The notes beneath the pieces are model-generated. The model did not search any database. It worked only from the letters and a program-made list of their open reading frames with translations, and had not been told where the DNA came from. The position numbers and the translations under genes are program-made. A stretch of DNA of 64,000 bases from Rhynchopus euleeides. Lineage: Eukaryota; Euglenozoa; Diplonemea; Diplonemida; Diplonemidae. The stretch is from NCBI GenBank assembly GCA_963210315.1, contig OY723260.1:868001-932000 (forward strand), in the 5' to 3' direction. Of the stretch, positions 22,300 through 31,457 are shown piece by piece. How positions within the stretch are numbered: the first letter of the stretch is position 1; each line of letters begins with the position of its first letter.

Positions 22300-22985
22300 G
22301 TGTGTGTTGGGGGGGGGGGGGGTAGTGAAATAGAAGTAGAAGGGAGCGGAGCACAAGAATGGTGTGTTGGGGGGTGGGGGAGCTCTTTCCAACATGTCCG
22401 CATCTGCATTAAAACCTATTGTCTCTTTGTGCCCCTCACCACTCAACCATAAAGGTTGCCCTGCCTTGGGAACAGGGAATGGGGTTTAACACGTGTGGCG
22501 GTCCTGTTGGATGGAGTGCACATGGAACAGTATGGTGTGGGAATGTATCGTGACTTGTGAAAGGGAGAGTGGGTGGGGGTGGGGGCGGGGGGGGGGGGGG
22601 GGGCGGGGGGCTTCCTTCAGCGATTCCAGTGAGCTGCAATCCCAAGGCTGTCCTTTCAAACGCTTGCCAAGGCGTACGCCGTTTAGGTGTGGACTATTGA
22701 AATAAAAGGAAAACGAGGCTTTGGAAAAAGCCAAACTGATCGAATGGAAGATTGAAGGATGGGCAAAGTTTGTTGAAAGTAACATGGGGGGGGGGGCAGT
22801 CAAGAAGTGGGGGCTTGATTGTCGAGAGTGAATGGAAAAGTGAAGTGGGGGGGGGGGGGGGGTTTGATCGTCGAGAGTGAATGGAAAAGCAAGCCTCCCA
22901 GCACCTTCTTGCAATGTTAGTCCTTTTTGTAGTCACTACCACTACACCAGGAGTGGGGGGGGGGGGGGCAACCCCTTGATTGGCC
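22300..22985. repeat. G-run-rich 3' zone of element A
   Basis: Several runs of 9-17 G occur, for example near 22310, 22590, 22785, 22850 and 22960. A short tandem duplication around GTCGAGAGTGAATGGAAAAG lies at 22815 and 22873. On the transcribed (minus) strand these become C runs just downstream of the stop codon. Confidence 0.6.
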
Positions 22986-22989
22986 TGTG

Positions 22990-25900
22990 TCAGGTCCCAG
23001 CTCTTGTTGAAACAGAACGCAAACCCTTGCGATGTGTGGCTTCCAAGTTGGCCTGTGTCCCTTTGATCCACATGAAATGATCCCCAACCCCAGCCTGACC
23101 CAGGTTAGCCAGGGTCACACGTCTGTCTGGAGGAAAATCCTGGAGGGTGGTGTCAATGGAGGTGAAGTTGTAAGAAAGGGGGACATAACTGTTAAATCCT
23201 GAAGCAAAGTCATCATGATTACCAGGATAAATCATGTTCGTGACGACTGTGATCAAGACATTCTTCATTGTGGAAAGAACAGAAATTTCGTCATCCTCTG
23301 CATACCTTCTCGTTCTTAAACGGGTAAGCACGTATGGCTCACTACCGTCGTCAAGGGGTTGGCAGGGATGGTACGGGAGATTTCCCCACATTCTCACCGC
23401 CTCCACTTCCGGTTGCACCTCTCTGCATGAAAGAGAAGCCGCCATTGCAGTCACAAAATTGACGGCTTCTTCGCGAAGGGAAGCGCCCCCACGTGGGTTG
23501 CCTGTGAGACATTCATGAAAAGCATGAAACAGGCAATTCCCATCACCAGGCACATTGACTGTGCTCAGGGAAAACAAGAGAAGACGTTGCGTGAGGGTAT
23601 CATGACGAGACGCGGGATTGTCGATGCCCTTGTCAGGTACGTGGGGCCTCCGTGGACCGGGACAGGGGAGTGCCATGGGGACCGCCTTCCTCCGCATATC
23701 CTCTTGCTCCATTTGTTCTTGTGCGTTTTCCACGTTTGGACCCATGTTCTGAATTCTATAAAAAACACTTGAAGCACGGGAAAAGTCACGCTCAGTGGGG
23801 AGGTGGAGGGAGTAAAAATTCGTTTGGGTATCCTGCCGGTACTGGTAAAGGAAGATAGTAGGGAGAGAAGCCGTACTTCCTGCTTCCCAGTTCTTTGCCT
23901 TCTCACACCATGTGCGAGGCCGTAACTCCCTGACCCTGGGTTTACCTTCCTTGTTCTGAGTAATAATTCTCAAGCGAATCTGGTGCACATTCACAAAAAA
24001 ATGCAGGGCAAAAGAACCACCACGTTGGGTCACCTTTTCATCTTCCGCCGCTTTGCACATACTCTTGCGCCAGTGAACGAGAGACTGGTGCCTTTCATGT
24101 ACGGGCAGGTTCTTCTCCCCCTTCTCTTCAAAAACAGAAGCAAGGGTATCCTTGTGTATTTTCATGAGGTACACCTCCAGGTCGTGTTTCATGTTTGTTG
24201 CGTCACCAAAGGCACTCTCACGCAGAGCGCGGACTGACTGGTACGCAGAAAAACGGTTGAAACGGAGGAGGGAAAGAAAAAAGCCGTCACCTTCCTGCAC
24301 AGTATCTGTGACGGGGAGATGGTGGTATTTCGAAAAATACAGCAGGGTCTCTGGGATGAGGTGGCGTTGGGAAGTTGCTGGAATGTATGACTCGTCACTC
24401 AGTTGAGCCGTATCATACCTCCCATGTCCAAGGCGCCCCTTCTTGTCTCTTGGGGTCTCTGGCACCTGGGAGAGGTCAATGACTTCAGTCCCCCCAAACC
24501 GTTTTCTCTTCCGGACTGTGGGCCCGCTCCGAACAACAGAACGCGACTTCACTGCCACAGGGAATGTGCGCCTGGGTCGGGTGCCAAAAAATTGTGCCTT
24601 GGTGGTGGGGAGGACACCTTTCGGCACAAGTTTAAAAACTTCATATGCATGGCTTTCCCGATCCAGATCCCCTGCGGCAATGGCGCGCTTGGCAGTGTCC
24701 GTGTCGTGAACCACCCAATAAAGCGTTTCGCGCGGATAGGCGTGCAGTTGGGCTGGAGTCAACTTCTGCAATGTGGCAACGGTGTCTTTGAGGGGGAAGG
24801 CAACCATCCAATGCAGAGTTTGACGGTTAAAAAAAAAGAGGGCTGGGGAAGAAATAGACTGAGGATCATCAACAAAGGTATTTTTTTTACTTACCGGCAG
24901 AAGCCGATAGCCATTGTTCCGGAGTCCACTTGTGTGCTGTTCGATGGCCCGTTGCATCGTTGCCAGCGTGAACTTACCGGTCCAGTGAAAGCTCTCTGGA
25001 TTGACCTCGTGTTGCAAAACCTGCATCTCCCGGAAGGTGAGAAACTGGATGCCACACTCACCCAAAAACCAGTTGAGGGAAGCCCAACCCCCCTCGTGCG
25101 TGGACTCCGACGCATGCAACACACCATCCTTCTGCCGCCCACAACCTGGAGAGGCGTGGAGGCCGAGAGGAAAACAATGCTCATTCAGGAGAGCGATCCT
25201 AGCCGCCCCAACATCATTTGCCTCAGGATCAGCCTCATCACCCACCTCCACCTCCTCTTCCTCCTCCTCCTCCTCCTCCACAGCATCCACAGCATCCACA
25301 GCATCCACAGCCTCCTCACCATCCTCACAACCCTTGCCATCCTCACCCTGTCCCTTCTCCTCTTTCAACGCAGCAGGTGCAGTCTTCACTCTCCGGTAGA
25401 GCTCCGTGATTGTATCTACCACGGAGGGCGAGATGGTGTCGGGGAAGGTGCGGGCCTTCAAGCCAAGGGTCTCCTCCACGGCCTCGACATGGCCACTCAA
25501 CTGCTCCGTCCAGTTGCGCAGGAGGAGGGCGGAGAGGTCGCGCTTCGTCTCCCCAGCCTCCACCTTCAGGCCCGCCTTGGCCAACAACGCGAACAGGGTG
25601 GGGGCGTCGAGGCGGCCCAGCCGCTCCCTCGGCTGCAGCTGCTGCCCCTTCTCCCGCAGAATGGGGAGGATTCGCCCCCACTGCGTCAGGGCAAAGCGCA
25701 CACGGACGTCGTGCGACGCAGACGAGACAGCGTCGGACCCCCACGGCTTCAGCCCCGCCTTCCGCAAAAATCTGGACAGCGGTTTCGAACGAACCGGAAG
25801 GATGCCAACTGCCTCCTTCACGGACTTCAGCCGCTCCACCCAGACACGGGCATCCGCAGAGCCAGGGCCACACAGCTTCTCAGCAAAGCTGCGTGTCAGC

Positions 25901-28900
25901 GCCTCCTTCTGCCGCGCCACCTCCTTTCCCTTGCTCATCGCCGTGACAGGGATGGCGTGGAGGGCGCAGAGGCGGACGAGGTCAGGGTGGGCCACCCCGC
26001 TGACGGCCTTCAGCGCAGCCGCAGAAGCCCCCGTGGCGGTGTTCGCCGCGGCCTCGGTGTACATCCCGCCACGGGTCTTCTTCCGCGCCCGCTTCGCCTG
26101 GCGCAGCAAACGGCCGTACCTGTAAGGCGATGGAAAGGAATGGTTGTACGACGAATCACACTGAAAACAGGAAATGGTGATAATGAAGTAGTCTTCTTCG
26201 TGACTTGGAAAAGTCATGAAGAAGAGAGGAAGAGAGAATGACAATGAATGAGATAAAAAAAATCTATCGGTTCTGACTCTGCCAGCATATGTTGTTGCGA
26301 TGTAAAAAAAAAGAACGAAGGGAGGGGAGAAAAAAGGAGGCTGAAGAGCCTGCATACCTTGCGTTGTTGCAGTTGCCATAACCCAACAGGAAGCGGTTCA
26401 CCTTGCTCTGGGTAATCCCAGACAAGGCAGCAGAAGAGAGGTTGGGGGCCCTCTGCGCCAAGAACGATGCATTCCCAGCCACACACTCTGCGAGGTCTTG
26501 TGTGGAGGGTAGCGAAGGGAGGTCTTCGGGTGATGCCGACGCCATTGCAGCTTCATCGTAGCCGATGAACCTTGCCAATGTGCTCGCAAACCCCTGGATG
26601 CAGGGAACCCAGACCTCCGCAAATACATCGTGGTGATCCTTCACCACCTCCAACGCCTCAGCCCGCCCCACCTCCTCCTCACCGTGGCGGGGTTGTCCCC
26701 AATGCTTCCGCAGGGCAGGGAAGTCGTTGTCGGCGGAGTCGGCGCTCAGGTCGCGGGCGAGGAGGTGCAGCGGCCTCAGCACACCCCATCCCGCCTCGAA
26801 GTTGACCTCGAGGCGGCCCGTCTCCTCGTTCAACCGCCTGGGCTTGAGGTCGTTGAGGAACCTCAAGTACAGGCTGCCAATGAAATGGCAGGCTGCACAG
26901 TAGGCGGCGACGGTGGGGGTCCCCAGAAGAGTGAGGATCTCTGTCGCAGTCGGGGTGAACCGCTCCTCTCTCACCATCTCCAGGATGGAGGCGGAGAACT
27001 TGAGGAGGCGGGAGCACTGCTGAGGACGGGCATGCCACTTCGACCCCCGCTCACGGGCAAACCCCAGGCCCCGGGGGTAGCGCATGTCAAGTGCTTTCCC
27101 AAGCTCAGCATCCACGAAAATGACCCCGGCGGTTGACCGGCCGTTTGTCGGGTCGAGGACTGCAAGTACGCTGGCAACGTTGGCTGCCGGGTCGACCCGA
27201 TGAGACATCATCAAGGCCTTCCCCGCCGTCTGCACTGCGTACTTCAGTGCGCCTCCAACCTTATGGTGCATGCACCGTAGGTGGACGATGGCGCCCCCCG
27301 CGTCCCTGGTCGCCTTCGCCTCCGTGCTAGCATGGTCGCTCAGGGTGGCGTTGCTAATACGGAGCTTGTGGGCGGAGACTATGCGGCGGACCGCCTGCAG
27401 GTTGGAGGTCTTCCCTGCAGCCTTCCCGTTCTTCAGGGGGAGGGCGGAGGCGCAGGCCCCGCGTACGCGATTCTCGTCTGCAGCGACGTGGGCGGTGACA
27501 ACGTGCAGCGAGACACTACTCCGGCCCAAGGAGGAGGTGGCATCGTGGGCGAGGGAGAGGGTGGCCTTCTGCCGGTCTTTGCCTAGGCCCCCTCCGCCGG
27601 TCTGCGTCCTCGCGACATCCTCCAAGAAGACGGCGAAGGAAGCCGCTCCGCTCGGGATCTCGAATTCGCGGAGCGTCCAGCGAGAGGGGATCGGCATCTC
27701 CACCCCATCGCTCAGGAGCTTGATGATGTCGCGCAGCACCCTGCGCGACGACTCCTGACCGATGCCAGCCATCCGCAACTCCAACAGCGCCCGCAGCACC
27801 TTCATGGGGTAGGGCTCGGTGCAGGACTTCCGGCCCGTCACCCCACGAAGAACAATGTCCCCCTTGCGCCCGAGAACCTCGTGCGCAGCAGCCAACTCCT
27901 CCGTCAGCTGCGCAATGCGGTCCTTCGCCCTCAGCAAGGCCTTCTGCAAAGCCTTGACCTGCAAGACCCGCTCGGGGAGGGTCTTGGAGGGGCGCCCCAC
28001 GGGGGCCGGCGGAGGCGTGCCCTGTCCGACGAAGTGGAGGCTGCACGGCCGTCCCGGCACTGCATTTCCGATGCAGTACTTCTTCTTCATCCCCCGGGTA
28101 TCACTACCCTTCTCGTGAGGATGCAGAGCAGAAGACATGCAGTCGGCGTTCTCCTTCACCAGGGAGAAGAGGGCGGTGTCCGACACCTTCGCACCTGCGG
28201 GCAAGAGGGAGCGCAGGAGAGTCAGGTACTCGGCGCTGCTGATGCAGCACCACCCCTCACCAGCAGCCACAGCGTCACGCAACGCGTCCATCGCAGTCGC
28301 AACGGGGGAGTCGGTGTTGGCGTGGGAGGCGGAGTCAACGGGGCAGGCGGAGTCGGCGAGGTCGGCGAGGTCATCGAGGCTGGCGAGGTCGGCAGGGTCA
28401 CTGCACACAGAAGAACCAATGTCGACATCGTCGGCGGGACTCGTCGGAGACGTCGGTGGGAGCGCGGCAGGCAGAGGTTTCGGCGGCACGGGAGTCGGTG
28501 ACGGAGGCGCCTCAGGCTCATCAGGCTCGTCGTTGCCAGCAGCAGCAGGACCCCGCGTGACCGCCGAGATCACGCTCTGCGAGACGGGATCCGCATCCTC
28601 GGGGTGGGGGAGGAGCGCCGCCTGATCAGCGAGATCATCGGGCTCACCCAGAGGAGCGATCAGGACATCGTCGGGGAAGCAGCGGCCCGGGGACGAAGCA
28701 GTCAACTGCCGGATTGCCTCTTCGGAGGAGAGGGGATTGGGCCGACGGATATCTGCCAAGCAATACATCTTCTGCACGCCGTTTGAGGTCCGGCTCGTTA
28801 CGGGTTTCGGCCATCCTGCGTTGCGGAGAAGCGCACCCGCGACCTTCCCCGTAGTCTCGTCTGGGATACCCTGCAGCTTGCACGCTTCCGCGAAGGTAAC

Positions 28901-28912
28901 CAAGCCGGACAT
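22990..28912 (-). CDS. Spliced transposase with Josephin-like, OTU-like and OTU domains (element A)
   Basis: Exon 1 is 28912-26358 and exon 2 is 26119-22990; the 238-bp intron (26120-26357) starts GTATGC and ends TTACAG, and joining keeps the frame. The product is about 1,894 residues. Residues 310-400 are helical and basic. An RNase H-like core shows Asp457 (AHDATS), Asp526 (SDHAST) and a CMHHK block at 547-551; I could not place the third acidic residue. Residues about 1190-1360 resemble a Josephin domain (GKFTLATMQRAI, later an LHW motif) with no catalytic Cys. Residues 1455-1630 resemble OTU but read EGDGFF where Cys is expected. Residues 1705-1880 are a good OTU: Asp1711, Cys1714 (GDGNCLF) and His1866 (DHFMW). 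A nuclear transposase able to remove ubiquitin is the inference. Exon 2 could instead be a separate gene if splicing is wrong. Confidence 0.8.
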
Positions 28913-29079
28913 TATCAGAAGCTGTGGAAAGTGCCAGTGCCTGCAGTGGGTTAGTGCTGTGTGAGCAACGTAGGTGCAGCAAAGTTAAAGTTAAGCAGTC
29001 TGCTGAGGGGTCCGCACACAACATCTGGGAGGCACGCAGAGTGACCGAGAGTGGAGGGGGCAAGGGGAGACACCGTTCT

Positions 29080-30836
29080 GTTTCGGTTACAATCGGTTAC
29101 ATGCCAAGAACAATCGGTTACAATCGGTTACATGCCAAGAACGATCGGTTACAATCGGTTACATGCCAAGAACGATCGGTTACAATCGGTTACATGACGA
29201 GAACAATCGGTTACAATCGGTTACATGCCGAGAACAATCGGTTACAATCGGTTACATGCCAAGAACGATCGGTTACAATCGGTTACATGACGAGAACAAT
29301 CGGTTACAATCGGTTACATGCCGAGAACAATCGGTTACAATCGGTTACATGCCAAGAACGATCGGTTACAATCGGTTACATGCCGAGAACAATCGGTTAC
29401 AATCGGTTACATGCCGAGAACAATCGGTTACAATCGGTTACAGGCCAAGAACAATCGGTTACAATCGGTTACATGCCGAGAACAATCGGTTACAGGCCAA
29501 GAACAATCGGTTACAATCGGTTACATGCCAAGAACGATCGGTTACAATCGGTTACATGACGAGGACAATCGGTTACAATCGGTTACATGCCGAGAACAAT
29601 CGGTTACAGGCCAAGAACAATCGGTTACAATCGGTTACATGCCAAGAACGATCGGTTACAATCGGTTACATGCCAAGAACAATCAGTTACAATCGGTTAC
29701 ATGACGAGAACAATCGGTTACAATCGGTTACATGCCAAGAACGATCGGTTACAATCGGTTACATGCCAAGAACAATCAGTTACAATCGGTTACATGCCAA
29801 GAACGATCGGTTACAATCGGTTACATGCCGAGAACAATCGGTTACAATCGGTTACATGCCAAGAACGATCGGTTACAATCGGTTACATGACGAGGACAAT
29901 CGGTTACAATCGGTGACATGCCGAGAACAATCGGTTACAATCGGTTACATGCCGAGAACAATCAGTTACAATCGGTTACATGCCAAGAACGATCGGTTAC
30001 AATCGGTTACATGACGAGGACAATCGGTTACAATCGGTTACATGCCGAGAACAATCGGTTACAATCGGTTACATGCCAAGAACGATCGGTTACAATCGGT
30101 TACATGACGAGGGCAATCGGTTACAATCGGTTACATGCCGAGAACAATCGGTTACAATCGGTTACAGGCCAAGAACAATCGGTTACAATCGGTTACATGC
30201 CGAGAACAATCAGTTACAATCGGTTACATGCCAAGAACGATCGGTTACAATCGGTTACATGCCAAGAACAATCGGTTACAATCGGTTACATGCCGAGAAC
30301 AATCAGTTACAATCGGTTACATGCCAAGAACGATCGGTTACAATCGGTTACATGACGAGGACAATCGGTGACAATCGGTTACATGCCAAGAACAATCGGT
30401 TACAATCGGTTACAGGCCAAGAACAATCGGTTACAATCGGTTACATGCCGAGAACAATCAGTTACAATCGGTTACATGCCAAGAACGATCGGTTACAATC
30501 GGTTACATGACGAGGACAATCGGTGACAATCGGTTACATGCCAAGAACAATCGGTTACAATCGGTTACAGGCCAAGAACAATCGGTTACAATCGGTTACA
30601 TGCCGAGAACAATCAGTTACAATCGGTTACATGCCAAGAACGATCGGTTACAATCGGTTACATGACGAGGACAATCGGTGACAATCGGTTACATGCCAAG
30701 AACGATCGGTTACAATCGGTTACATGACGAGGACAATCGGTTACAATCGGATACATGCCAAGAACAATCGGTTACAATCGGTTACATGCCGAGAACAATC
30801 GGTTACAGTCGGTGACCTACCGAGAACAATCTCGCA
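29080..30836. repeat. 31-bp tandem array upstream of the A gene
   Basis: About 56 units of two ATCGGTTACA words plus a spacer such as TGCCAAGAACA, TGACGAGGACA or TGCCGAGAACA. Some units have one word or three. Because 31 is not a multiple of 3, long open frames of period 31 residues appear in all frames; they are not genes. The array sits 170 bp upstream of the ATG, inside the element. It could be promoter DNA, transposase binding sites or both. Confidence 0.9.
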
Positions 30837-31320
30837 TCCTGGAGCAACCTATTGGCAGACCGTCCACAACCGTCTACAGACGAAAAAGAGACGTACCGTC
30901 CCCATCGTGACCAACTGGGGGTGTTTTTTGGGTGTGGACGGTCCGCCCGCAGCCTAGCAACCTCCAGTAACCTCTTGGCAGACCGTCCACAGCCGTCCAC
31001 AACCATCCACAGCCATCCACAGCCGTCCACAACCGTCCACAGGTGAAAAAGTGCCAGAACACCCCAATATTGACCACCTGGGGGTGATTTTTGGGTGTGG
31101 ACGGTCTGCCTGAGGCCGTAGAATGCGAAAAAACCAATTTTGGTACTCTATTGGCCTGTGGTGGCCCGTAGAAATGGAGTGTTTGCGATTTTGAGCCATT
31201 TTCCTAAGGAAACTGGCCCAGTTGGCTGGAAAATGTGAATTTTTGAATTTAAAATGCAACATCGAGCATTTAGAGAGTGTGGACGGTTGTGGACGGTCGT
31301 CCCGGACCGATTTGGGACCA
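30837..31320. repeat. CCGTCCACA subterminal repeat zone of element A
   Basis: CCGTCCACAACCGTCCACAG-type words recur in clusters at 30860, 30940, 30985-31040, 31090 and 31280 (on either strand). They are separated by two copies of a block with GGTGGTCAATATT or TGGTCACGATGG and CACCCAAAAA. The same zone recurs in the other two A copies. Confidence 0.8.
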
Positions 31321-31457
31321 CTTTTGGTATAGGGTCGAAAAGACAATGCGATTTTAAAAAAAATAATTTTTTAGACAGCCAGGTCAGCAGGCTATGCCTC
31401 CTCTAGCTATGTCGAAAAACCCCATTTTGGGACAGGCTTTCGACCCGCCCTACCCCC

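Larger units (their letters stand above)
21852..31405 (-). mobile_element. Element A: complete 9.55-kb DNA transposon encoding a multi-deubiquitinase transposase
   Basis: The 15-bp inverted ends are TAGAGGAGGCATAGC and GCTATGCCTCCTCTA. GCTATGTC flanks the element at 21842-21849 (two bases from the end) and 31406-31413. The other inverted arm of J, at about 20400, carries the empty site with one GCTATGTC, which confirms the insertion. Order from the right: end, CCGTCCACA-rich zone, 31-bp repeat array, one spliced gene, G-run-rich 3' zone with 58-bp repeats, left end. The 8-bp duplication and TAG-type start are hAT-like, but the transposase is not a hAT I recognise. Further partial copies lie at 35532-41632 and 63033-64000. 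Confidence 0.85.
20350..31452. mobile_element. Element J: long-TIR element interrupted by element A
   Basis: 20350-20555 is repeated in inverse orientation at 21697-21849 plus 31414-31452, with A inserted between the last two parts. The ends read TAGGGGGGGTCGAAAGCC and its near inverse, a hAT-like TAGGG start with an inverted repeat of about 190-200 bp. Without A, J is about 1.5 kb. Its interior (20560-21700) has open stretches, for example an acidic C-terminal-like tail before 21660, but nothing I can assign. No target duplication of J itself was found. Confidence 0.6.

Noticed and set aside
24843-24894. Possible second intron (GTAAGT to CCCCAG) in the A gene
   Set aside because: 52 bases is not a multiple of three and removal would break a long open frame; unspliced reading is consistent with the Josephin-like region.
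24403-26241. 612-codon plus-strand ORF opposite the A gene
   Set aside because: Shadow of the minus-strand gene; lacks any recognised motif and shows the codon pattern of an antisense frame.
29163-30014. 283-codon ORF and similar ORFs in the 31-bp arrays
   Set aside because: They arise from reading a 31-bp unit in all three phases; no start, domain or unique sequence.
29080-30836. CRISPR-like array
   Set aside because: Units are contiguous with no unique spacers, inside a eukaryotic transposon.
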